A stretch of DNA of 27,955 nt from IMG/VR virus record IMGVR_UViG_3300005842_000038, positions 1 through 27,955 of that record; one strand, 5' to 3'. Positions 1 through 6,912 of the stretch are shown in pieces. Numbering within the stretch: the stretch's first letter is position 1; every line of letters begins with the position of its first letter. Below the pieces are notes generated by a model that was not told the origin of the DNA, ran no database searches, and worked only from the letters and a program-made list of their open reading frames with translations. Origin of the DNA: a virus. The position numbers and the translations under genes are program-made.

Positions 1-555
1 CAGTGTCGGAGAAACAGTCACCACGCGCATATCACCTGAACCAGCAAAACGCACGCTCAGATGCTTGATCGGCTTGAACGCATTGACAGTCAATGCGCCG
101 CTTGCAGTGAAAATAGCCGCAATGGCTTGCGGCGCCGGCACCGCAATGAATGCTCCTTGACCGGAGAGCGAAGCGACAGACTTGAGGCCAAGCTTTGCAT
201 CAGAGCTAAAAGCAGATATAGCGCTGAAGCTAGCTATTGCAGGCCATACTGTAACTGGCTGCCATGAAAGATTTTCCGCTCCGATGAAACTTACCGAAGC
301 CTTTAATACAATTCTAGCAAAGCAGCTTACCGATCCTGAGCCCGCAAAGTTAATCAGTATGTGATTGCTGGTAGCTGATGCGGTTAACGATCCTGCCCCT
401 GCAAATGCTACCGATGCACTCAGTTTAGAAAGCTTGACTGCACAAGCTAATGATCCTGCCCCAGAGAAACCTACAAACGCTCCGCGTAAAAAGATAGTAG
501 AGCATGATAAAGCGCCAGAACCATTAAGCCGGGCAACGCCGTTAAAAATTGTCAA
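1..555 (-). CDS. 20-residue-repeat virion protein, N-terminal part (runs off left edge)
   Basis: An open frame of 185 codons continues past the left edge, so the C-terminus is missing. It begins at a TTG (553-555): the frame has an upstream stop at 568-570 and no ATG or GTG between. A strong AGAGGAAG ribosome site (562-569) lies 6 bases before the TTG, inside the end of the preceding gene. The protein carries degenerate repeats of the form F-x-G-x-G-x-L-x-x-x-A, for example VAFAGAGSLTASA and VRFAGSGDMRV. These are the same type of unit as in the 1093-residue protein at 6912-10193, so the two are paralogs or share a repeat family. It follows the tape measure and a small tail protein, the usual place for tail-tip or fibre proteins. 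A surface-exposed beta-rich adhesin or fibre is a reasonable inference; no enzymatic motif is visible. Confidence 0.8.
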   Translation of the reverse strand, partial: MTIFNGVARLNGSGALSCSTIFLRGAFVGFSGAGSLACAVKLSKLSASVAFAGAGSLTASATSNHILINFAGSGSVSCFARIVLKASVSFIGAENLSWQPVTVWPAIASFSAISAFSSDAKLGLKSVASLSGQGAFIAVPAPQAIAAIFTASGALTVNAFKPIKHLSVRFAGSGDMRVVTVSPTL

Positions 556-569
556 GTCAAACTTCCTCT
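556..569 (-). promoter_or_regulatory. Ribosome site that fixes the TTG start at 555
   Basis: On the minus strand AGAGGAAG (569-562) is followed after 6 bases by TTG (555-553). It overlaps the last codons of the 557-1003 gene. It is the only plausible initiation signal for the downstream repeat protein, whose frame is closed by TAG at 570-568. Confidence 0.65.
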
Positions 570-1003
570 AGCGAAAGTGTCCAACTCGTCTCGCTGGCAT
601 ACTCCTTAAAGCTGATCTGGTAATCGATTATCTTGAAGACAATCTGTGGACGATAGGACGTGAAGTTGCCCACAACATAGCTGCTGCCAGCGACCACAGG
701 ACGCGACGGAGTGCCGCCTGTCAGGTAACAAAGCTCGGCAGCGCAATCTACCGTCAACACCATCCCCGGCCAGAAGCCATCGAACGGCGGTGAATTCCAA
801 TCGGTACAGGAAATCTCCGAAGCAAACTTGCGGAACGTTACCTGATCACTCAGGTCAACCAGCACACCGCCAACCGTGCGCGCCATGTCTGCTGACGCCT
901 GAATTGGCTTTAACGTCTGCGTAGCATCGCGGGTCGAATAAAGCGGAGTGCCGCCCGGTTCATAGAAGTTGATGACCGTTTGAAAGTCAGCAGGCAGCGT
1001 CAT
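557..1003 (-). CDS. Small tail protein of unknown function downstream of tape measure
   Basis: This 148-residue protein begins with MTLPADFQTVINFYEPGG and ends with SWTLSLEEV. Its start overlaps the tape measure stop by 4 bases, indicating translational coupling. It has no signal peptide or membrane segment and looks beta-rich with several aromatic residues. Phage genes in this position usually encode distal tail or baseplate-associated proteins, so a tail-tip role is inferred from position only. I do not recognise the family with certainty. Its last codons contain the ribosome site of the next gene, a repeat protein. Confidence 0.75.
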   Translation of the reverse strand: MTLPADFQTVINFYEPGGTPLYSTRDATQTLKPIQASADMARTVGGVLVDLSDQVTFRKFASEISCTDWNSPPFDGFWPGMVLTVDCAAELCYLTGGTPSRPVVAGSSYVVGNFTSYRPQIVFKIIDYQISFKEYASETSWTLSLEEV

Positions 1004-3951
1004 CGCCGACCCACAAAAGATTGTGCGATACCGGTGGAAGATATACCAGCAAGTGCAGCTTCGCGCTCTAGCGCAGCTATGACCTTTGCCGGGCCAGTCG
1101 TGGTGAAGGTCTTTCCACCCAGCACAAGATTCAACGTGCTGACATTACCAGCAGCAGTGACAGCTCCGCCTTCAGCAAAGCGTGGCATGACCATTCCGCC
1201 GAACCGGAAGCCACTGAAGTCTCCCATCAACATACGCACGGAATCAGTTGACAGCATGCCTCTGCGGATCGCCTCCATGAAGTCCATGCCGTACTGATGC
1301 ACGCGGAAGGCTGGCTGAACAAATTCGTCGCGCGAAAGCCACGCTGGAATGCTGTCGCTGGTCCATGACCCTGGACCACTGACACGACCACCAGCGGCAA
1401 ACTGCAAGCCAAAACTATCTGAGGATTGCGCCTGTTGAGCGCTCTGGATTGCCTGCAAAGCCTGCTGCATGGCGGCAGCTATACGCTGTGCAGTCTGTTC
1501 TGCAGCTTCTGCAATGGATGAAAAAATAGCGGATATTTCATCCTTTGCATTGCTGAAAGGAGCAACAAGCGCATCCTTATTAACGATAGATGTAAAATCA
1601 ATTGCAGATAACAATGCCGGAAGCTGGGTCCAGATTGCTACTATTTGATCAGATGCCTGCTGGAATGCCTGAACAGCAACTTGCGCTTGTTGTTGAGTTT
1701 GTTGCTGAATCTGCTGCTGCGGTTGTTGCGATTGCTGCGTCTGTCCGGGTTGCTGTAAGCCAAACTGTTGCAATCCTTGACGCGTAGCATCAAAGCCGGT
1801 TCCTGTTATGAAAGAAGGCGTAGCCACGCCACTGAAAACTTGAGGCTGCGCTACTGGTATCTGACCAAGCGCACCCTTCATTATCGTCGCGTTATTTTCT
1901 ACTGACTGGGTTAGTTGCTTTGAACTTTGATTAGCTGCATCAATGCTGGTCTTGACCTTATCAAAGCCAGCTGCAACTTCTCCACCGGCTTTCTCTCCGG
2001 TTGTTCCTAGCTGATTTGCCTTTTCAATAAGTCCATCAAAATTATTCTCTGCAGCCTTTGTCGTATCCTCTACTGGCTTGCCGAAATTGTTCAGCATCTT
2101 CTTGCCCAGATCAACCAGATCAGAGCCAAGCTGCTTAAGACCTTCGAACGTAGCTTTATCGACCAGCGCCAAGATGGCAAGAAATGCCAGAGCAATAGCG
2201 CTAATGGAAATCAATACTGGAGCTAGCGCAATTCCTGTTCTAGCTGCAAATGCTGTGAACGCTGCAACCAGCAAATCAATACCAACACTAATAAGCTTAA
2301 ACCCGCCAAGTATCTTGGTAACCCAAACCAAGAATATCAAAGACGTAGCATCAAGGTTTGTGCCGAAAAGTTTATTAATCTCTTGCGCAATAAACCCGAT
2401 GATATCAATCAGGCTCTTAAACGCAGGAACAACAATGCTAGAAATCGTCGTGCCGAGATTTTTAAAAGTAGCAATAATGTCCAACAACCATTTATCGTCT
2501 ACTTCATTCGCCTGACCAGACAGAACGCGAATGATGCTATCTAAAGTCGGCTTGACTGTGCTGGCTAATGTTTGCGCCCAATTTAAGAAAAGCGTCCTGT
2601 TCTGTGCAAGCAGATTTCCCAGCGTTTCAAAGAAAGGACCAAACACCGGAGCGAACGTTGCACCGATCTGATCCTTGAGCCGAGATAGCGTATCTTCAAG
2701 CGTAAATAGACTTCTGCGAAACTTCTGCGTGGCCTCAGCCATGCCTGTAGAGAATTCAAGACCAAGCGCCTTGACATCAGCGATGTGTTTTTGAATTGCC
2801 GCGCTGCCTTGCGACAAAAAAGCAACTTCTTCCTGTCCTACAGTCCGTCCTAACAATTTAGATGCCAGCGCTGTCTTGTCAGTCTCGCTGGACATATTCT
2901 TTAAAACGTCTGACAACTTGAAAAGAGTATTCAAGACAGTCGGCGAAGCTATTTTGCTGATATCGCCTTCAATCGGGCCAAGCGCAGCATCCAGTCCGCC
3001 TGCAGACGCGACGATACCTCTGAAAATATTTTCAACCGTGGCATTTACGGCGCGGCCAGTATTGGTCAAACCGTTGGCAAGATCGTTAACAAAGCCGACT
3101 AAGTTGGTAACAGAGTTTTTCTGATCCTCTGAAGCCTGCAAGCGAGCCTTGTCTAAGGCAAGCTGCGCAGTTTCTGCTGCTATAGCTGATTCAGCGGCAC
3201 GCTGCTCAGCCAGCGCAGCATCCTCTTTCGCCTTCTGTTGCGCCTGCGCCAGTTGCAGACGCGCCTTGGCAATCTGTTGTTCTTCCCGCGCTTGCGCACG
3301 TTCTTGCTCTAATAACGGATCACGTGCGCCACCCTGTGCTATGCGCTGTTTTTCTAATAGATCATCTAAATTCGCTTGTGCATCTGCGACAGCAAGAGAA
3401 TCTGACTGGCGCTGCAAGGCAGCGTTGTGTTCCTGCTCTGCCGCTGCCACATTCGCTTTAGCCAAGTTGTTCATGGATTGCTCAACCGCGATATTGTTTG
3501 CGATTGTTTTCAATCCTGCTTCACGCACGCTATTCTGAATCTGTGCCCACTCAGCGCTTATACTTTGAGCCGCGCGCCGCAACTGCCCGGACAATCCCTG
3601 AATATCCGCACCGGCACGTGCAAATGACGATATCAATGCAGAAGCGGTTTCAGTAGTCGTTCCCAGCTGTGTCGCTAGATTTTCAAATTCCTCTCCCGCA
3701 TTGGAAGCAGAAACGGTAATGCCGACAAGACCACCTGTAATCCCTGCAAATACAGTAACCGCACCGGTAAGGCTGGTTAACGCTTTTCCAATATTTAGAA
3801 TATTACTCGCAATGCTTTCCAGACCGCTACCGCCGCCCTCGACAGCGGCGCGAATTCGTTCAAATGCAGATTCACCTACATCAGCAAGATTTTTTAGTTC
3901 TTCCTGGACAGTCTGTAGACCATCTAAAGATATGGTTTGTTTAATTGCCAT
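1000..3951 (-). CDS. Tail tape measure protein
   Basis: At 983 residues this is the second-longest gene in the window and lies just after the tail tube and chaperone genes, as tape measures do. Tape measures set tail length and help form the DNA or membrane channel on infection. Visible parts are an N-terminal helical region, a long Ala/Gln/Glu-rich coiled coil (about 150-280), a strongly hydrophobic stretch (about 535-597), a glutamine-rich linker (about 727-765), and a C-terminal segment from about 852 with AAGGRVSGPGS, SDSIPAWLSRDEFV and GGMVMPRFAEGG. That last Gly-rich SDSIPA/LS-EFV pattern is typical of tape measure C-termini in proteobacterial phages. By the usual rule of about 1.5 angstrom per residue, the tail would be near 150 nm (inference). 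The start lies 3 bases after the preceding gene. Confidence 0.93.
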   Translation of the reverse strand: MAIKQTISLDGLQTVQEELKNLADVGESAFERIRAAVEGGGSGLESIASNILNIGKALTSLTGAVTVFAGITGGLVGITVSASNAGEEFENLATQLGTTTETASALISSFARAGADIQGLSGQLRRAAQSISAEWAQIQNSVREAGLKTIANNIAVEQSMNNLAKANVAAAEQEHNAALQRQSDSLAVADAQANLDDLLEKQRIAQGGARDPLLEQERAQAREEQQIAKARLQLAQAQQKAKEDAALAEQRAAESAIAAETAQLALDKARLQASEDQKNSVTNLVGFVNDLANGLTNTGRAVNATVENIFRGIVASAGGLDAALGPIEGDISKIASPTVLNTLFKLSDVLKNMSSETDKTALASKLLGRTVGQEEVAFLSQGSAAIQKHIADVKALGLEFSTGMAEATQKFRRSLFTLEDTLSRLKDQIGATFAPVFGPFFETLGNLLAQNRTLFLNWAQTLASTVKPTLDSIIRVLSGQANEVDDKWLLDIIATFKNLGTTISSIVVPAFKSLIDIIGFIAQEINKLFGTNLDATSLIFLVWVTKILGGFKLISVGIDLLVAAFTAFAARTGIALAPVLISISAIALAFLAILALVDKATFEGLKQLGSDLVDLGKKMLNNFGKPVEDTTKAAENNFDGLIEKANQLGTTGEKAGGEVAAGFDKVKTSIDAANQSSKQLTQSVENNATIMKGALGQIPVAQPQVFSGVATPSFITGTGFDATRQGLQQFGLQQPGQTQQSQQPQQQIQQQTQQQAQVAVQAFQQASDQIVAIWTQLPALLSAIDFTSIVNKDALVAPFSNAKDEISAIFSSIAEAAEQTAQRIAAAMQQALQAIQSAQQAQSSDSFGLQFAAGGRVSGPGSWTSDSIPAWLSRDEFVQPAFRVHQYGMDFMEAIRRGMLSTDSVRMLMGDFSGFRFGGMVMPRFAEGGAVTAAGNVSTLNLVLGGKTFTTTGPAKVIAALEREAALAGISSTGIAQSFVGRR

Positions 3952-3954
3952 TCA

Positions 3955-4632
3955 TCAACCTTGTAAAAGCTTCTGCGCATCGAGCTTGCGCAATTCGTCT
4001 TCATAGAATTGTGGCATATTATCTGCTGCCTTTTGCAAGGCCGCAGTCACATCCCATTTCTTGCCAATGTGGACAGAAGGCACGCCGACATAAAGTGGAA
4101 TGATCTGTACCGATCCTGTCTTGGCTGTAGTGCCGCGCTTCAATTGGCCGCGCGTGGCAAACTTACCGAATGGTTGCGCTTTAGCACCACGTCGAATGGC
4201 TGCAGCAAGAAGCGGAGCCTTGCCAGCACGGCGTATGGTTATCAGTGGGCCTATGTTCTTGACATACTGCGCTGGTGTCATATGCCTGCGCGAACCTTTT
4301 CCTGGAACGGCGGGCAGTGGCAGCCACAACAAAGGATTGCCGCTGATATCTCCGCCAGTTTCAAAGATATCAGCGTAATTGATTGTAGTGTGGATATAGG
4401 CAACTGGGTTTAAGGACTCAGGCGGAGTGATCATCTTGCTGCGCAAGGAATTCTGCCAGCGCTTTGAAAAACCAGCAACTGCAATATTGGCCCGACCGGC
4501 CAACACACCAGCATCAGCTGCGTCCTTGACAGCTTTATTGGCGGCACTCACAACAACGTTGCTGGCAAAAATAAAAGCTTTCTTGAACTCTTCTGTCTTG
4601 GCATCGAAGCGCCAGGAAAAGCCTGCCATCAT
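3955..4632 (-). CDS. HK97 gp10-like / DUF6441-like neck or tail protein
   Basis: This 225-residue protein has an N-terminal amphipathic helix region (FDAKTEEFKKAFIFASNVV), a central YADIFETGG with LLWLPLPAVPG, and a basic C-terminal half. The FETGG/LLWLPL pattern recalls phage proteins annotated DUF6441 or HK97 gp10-like, which sit at the head-tail interface or act in tail assembly; this assignment is from memory. It lies between the chaperone frameshift product and the tape measure. Its ATG overlaps the stop of the chaperone -1 frame in ATGA, which argues that the -1 frame really is translated. No membrane segment is seen. Confidence 0.75.
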   Translation of the reverse strand: MMAGFSWRFDAKTEEFKKAFIFASNVVVSAANKAVKDAADAGVLAGRANIAVAGFSKRWQNSLRSKMITPPESLNPVAYIHTTINYADIFETGGDISGNPLLWLPLPAVPGKGSRRHMTPAQYVKNIGPLITIRRAGKAPLLAAAIRRGAKAQPFGKFATRGQLKRGTTAKTGSVQIIPLYVGVPSVHIGKKWDVTAALQKAADNMPQFYEDELRKLDAQKLLQG

Positions 4633-4856
4633 CGATCCTTCAACAGCGACTTGGTGATTTTCCCAATAGCCTTTGGATTGGCGCGCGAGGCCATGGCATT
4701 CATGTTCAGCTCTGTTGCCTTCTCAATCCTGATCCTGTTGTCGGATAGGATCATGTAAGCCGCAATCTGGCGTGGTGTCATGCGCCAGACATCGGTTGCT
4801 GAATGACTGGCCCTGCCGATGAGGAATTCAATGGCTTGGCAGATTGCTTCTTCTTG
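4629..4856 (-). CDS. -1 frame extension of tail assembly chaperone (gpT-like, G-T fusion)
   Basis: In the -1 frame relative to the chaperone gene (4778-5275) an open stretch of about 75 codons runs through its 3' end and on to a TGA at 4629-4631. It encodes EEAICQAIEFLIGRASHSA, then DVWRMTPRQIAAYMILSD and a Lys-rich end. The VWRMTP-QIAAY segment matches the typical C-terminal T domain of phage tail chaperones, which is made only by programmed frameshifting. No good independent start precedes it. The AAG AAG AAG run at 4847-4855 joins the two frames to give a natural-looking sequence; GAA AAG at 4874-4879 is another candidate. Neither is a textbook X XXY YYZ heptamer, so the slip site is unresolved. 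The fusion would be about 216 residues. Confidence 0.72.
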   Translation of the reverse strand, partial: QEEAICQAIEFLIGRASHSATDVWRMTPRQIAAYMILSDNRIRIEKATELNMNAMASRANPKAIGKITKSLLKDR

Positions 4857-5275
4857 GCCTGAGCCTCTGCGACCTTTTCGGCCAATGTCACTGGCGGACT
4901 GAGAGTGGCCTTGATGCTGTTCAGCCGCTCTACGAAAGGGTCAAGACCTTTCGTCAGCGTCTTGCGCAAGACGGCATCAAGCAGATCAGCTTGCGCCTGA
5001 ATGTTCAAGCCTAACGCCTTCTTGATCGCATCAGGATTGCCTGGATAGCCACAGCCAGCCGCGATGATCGAGGCGATCACCTGCGGACCTAGACTAAACA
5101 GGACTGTCGCCAGGTCCTTGCTCCCTTCTCCCAATAGGTTTTGCAATTGCGCAAATTGAGGGAACTGCTGCAACAGATAAGCAATCCCCTCAACGCTGAC
5201 TCCGCTCACCGATACTGGCTGACCTTCCACATCAACGCTCTCTGTGATCGGAGCGATATCCAGTAAACCTACCAT
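4778..5275 (-). CDS. Tail assembly chaperone (gpG-like)
   Basis: This 165-residue protein lies between the tail tube and tape measure genes. That is the conserved position of the chaperone that coats the tape measure during tail assembly. It is mostly helical and starts MVGLLDIAPITESVDVEG; this style of N-terminus, followed by regions such as IAYLLQQFPQFAQL and PDAIKKALGL, is common in this family. The last about 22 residues (QSAKPLNSSSAGP onward) are low in complexity and probably replaced by the T domain when ribosomes shift to the -1 frame (see 4629-4856). Its ATG overlaps the tail tube stop by one base (TGATG). Confidence 0.85.
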   Translation of the reverse strand: MVGLLDIAPITESVDVEGQPVSVSGVSVEGIAYLLQQFPQFAQLQNLLGEGSKDLATVLFSLGPQVIASIIAAGCGYPGNPDAIKKALGLNIQAQADLLDAVLRKTLTKGLDPFVERLNSIKATLSPPVTLAEKVAEAQAKKKQSAKPLNSSSAGPVIQQPMSGA

Positions 5276-5781
5276 CAGGTTGCCGTCGCGGCTTCGGTGA
5301 TTGTCGTCTCGCCATAGAAGCCATTAGAGTCAACCAAAACGTCTGCTGTTAGCAGGATTTCTGTCAGGTCTTCCTTAAGGAAGTCAAAATCACCGGAAGG
5401 CGTGAAGCTGACTTGACCAGACCATGCCAACTGATTGCCGACTGAGTTGGTGCCGGTAAACTCCAGCAATCCCTCTTGCGCGAGATTGGACAACCCAGCA
5501 ATAGTCGATGTGTTGGCGCTGTCACCTTGCATGAAGATGCCGATATTCTCGAAGGTTATTTCCTCCAGCGTCAGTTGCACTGTGGCGCTGATCTGACGAA
5601 TGAATGTCTTGTCCTTCGTCCGCACAGGCGTCATGCGGCTGAAGTGCTCGAGCTTGTCCACGGTAGGCGAGTAGAGAAACCGCGTGCAGTTTCCCATATG
5701 GAATTTGCTTCCGCCGCTTGGCGTGAAGTAAACGTTGCCCTGCGATAGCACATAGTTAAGGGTGTCAGGTGAGTTAGCCAT
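5275..5781 (-). CDS. Major tail (tube) protein
   Basis: This 168-residue protein has an N-terminal segment (LNYVLSQGNVYFTPSGG) and a following CTRFLYSP-x9-HFSRMTPVRTKD, which resemble tail tube subunits reading YVLGRGRVYF ... EKLEHFSS ... R-KD in related phages. It would polymerise into the tail tube around the tape measure. It is beta-rich and ends in Ala/Thr residues. A clear AGGAG ribosome site lies in the 14-base gap before its ATG, as expected for a highly made structural protein whose upstream neighbours are mostly coupled by overlap. Confidence 0.87.
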   Translation of the reverse strand: MANSPDTLNYVLSQGNVYFTPSGGSKFHMGNCTRFLYSPTVDKLEHFSRMTPVRTKDKTFIRQISATVQLTLEEITFENIGIFMQGDSANTSTIAGLSNLAQEGLLEFTGTNSVGNQLAWSGQVSFTPSGDFDFLKEDLTEILLTADVLVDSNGFYGETTITEAATAT

Positions 5782-5795
5782 AGATTTCTCCTAAG

Positions 5796-6248
5796 TTAAG
5801 GATGAGATGGAAACAACGGGTAGCGAATTCGAAAGATCATTTGCAGATCGCAGTCCATTGCCAGACTGTGATTCAAGCGATAGTCAGTGCGTTGATAATA
5901 GACGCCTCCATTCGTCGTCACTATATCGTTTAATTCTTGGTCGAGCATGACAGCGGTGATGATACGCGCCATCAACTCATTGATGTCAGGACCAACATCC
6001 TCCGGACGACCTCCCATTGAAACGACGATCAACGGCAGCATGTTGACGATGATAACTGCACGGCCCTTTTTCCAAATGTGCTCTAACTCCGGTGCAGCTT
6101 CCTCATCACCGTCCAGAAGGATTGCCATAGGTCTAACAGTTTCTGGAAACTCATCCAGATTTCTCGCCACATTTTTTATGTCTGTCACACCGTTCAATAT
6201 TTCTACCAATCTCGCTAATATATCTTCGCGCTTGCAACCGACCATCAT
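5796..6248 (-). CDS. Tail terminator-like protein (gpU-type)
   Basis: This 150-residue protein lies between a head-closure-type gene and the tail tube, where tail terminator genes sit. Terminators cap the finished tube and dock it to the head. The N-terminus (REDILARLVEILNGV) is the helix typical of this group. After that come a NLDEFPETVRPMAILLDGDE segment and a mid region with GPDINELMARIITAVMLDQEL, consistent with the alpha/beta fold of gpU-like proteins. The ATG overlaps the previous stop by 4 bases. Assignment rests on position plus general resemblance. Confidence 0.72.
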   Translation of the reverse strand: MMVGCKREDILARLVEILNGVTDIKNVARNLDEFPETVRPMAILLDGDEEAAPELEHIWKKGRAVIIVNMLPLIVVSMGGRPEDVGPDINELMARIITAVMLDQELNDIVTTNGGVYYQRTDYRLNHSLAMDCDLQMIFRIRYPLFPSHP

Positions 6249-6598
6249 GGCGCTTGCTCATCGCTGAGTAATAAAAGAATTTCACCTTGACCAGCCGGCG
6301 AGGGGGCCATCTGGTAGCTCTTAATTCGCCAACGTCTACCATTGATAATCAATTCTCCCTTATAAAAATATTCCTTTAAGTCGGTCACACCAGAGTTAGT
6401 AATGTCAGCCTGCCTAACAAACGCCGATGGACGCTGCGTCTGCATGTCTATGAAGCTATGCGTCGGCAGACTGGTGCCATCAGTGTAATCAATGGCACGC
6501 AAGGAAGTCCGCTCACCGGTCGTGCGAATGAATGTGGCATCCACCGCAATATCGCTGGCATAAATCGGGTCAAGAAGATTGTCCTGCCAGATAGTCAT
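6245..6598 (-). CDS. Head-tail joining / head closure-like protein
   Basis: This 117-residue beta-rich protein contains YFYKGELIINGRRWRIKSYQ followed by a polar stretch and EILLLLSDE. A small beta-barrel with a G-x-x-W-R-I/V segment near the end is typical of head-tail joining proteins of the lambda gpFII / Gifsy-2 type, which seal the connector and accept the tail. It lies between an unknown 105-residue protein and the terminator. Overlaps of 4 bases on both sides indicate a coupled translation unit. Confidence 0.65.
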   Translation of the reverse strand: MTIWQDNLLDPIYASDIAVDATFIRTTGERTSLRAIDYTDGTSLPTHSFIDMQTQRPSAFVRQADITNSGVTDLKEYFYKGELIINGRRWRIKSYQMAPSPAGQGEILLLLSDEQAP

Positions 6599-6912
6599 GA
6601 TGTTGTCGTGTCAGAAACGTTGGCCAGATTTCCAGCCAATTCAAAAAAGCCATCCTCAGCAGAATCAGGACTGAATGACCGAACAGTCCAGTATGTGCGC
6701 GCTGGTTCTGCCGCTTGGCTGTCCCAGGTGCCATACCATGTGTCATCAGTCTGATTAGCTAGCTCTACTTCTTCATTTTCCCGCGTACCTGATTGATTGA
6801 GAAAATTGATTGTAACCGTTGCCGAGCTTGGCAATAGCGGCGTTCCATCCCGGTTCAAAAATTGAACCGTAAACTCGACTTCGTTTCCTCTATCAATGGT
6901 TTCAACCAGCAT
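6595..6912 (-). CDS. Small beta-rich protein with Ig-like look, unknown function
   Basis: This 105-residue protein begins MLVETIDRGNEVEFTVQF and continues with SSATVTINFLNQSG, WYGTWDSQ and TYWTVRSF. The alternating strand pattern suggests a single Ig-like beta sandwich, as found in phage baseplate or fibre accessory proteins such as the BppU N-terminal domain. I cannot place it in a family with confidence. The ATG overlaps the stop of the giant repeat protein by one base and its end overlaps the head-closure gene by 4 bases, so it is made together with virion proteins. Confidence 0.7.
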   Translation of the reverse strand: MLVETIDRGNEVEFTVQFLNRDGTPLLPSSATVTINFLNQSGTRENEEVELANQTDDTWYGTWDSQAAEPARTYWTVRSFSPDSAEDGFFELAGNLANVSDTTTS

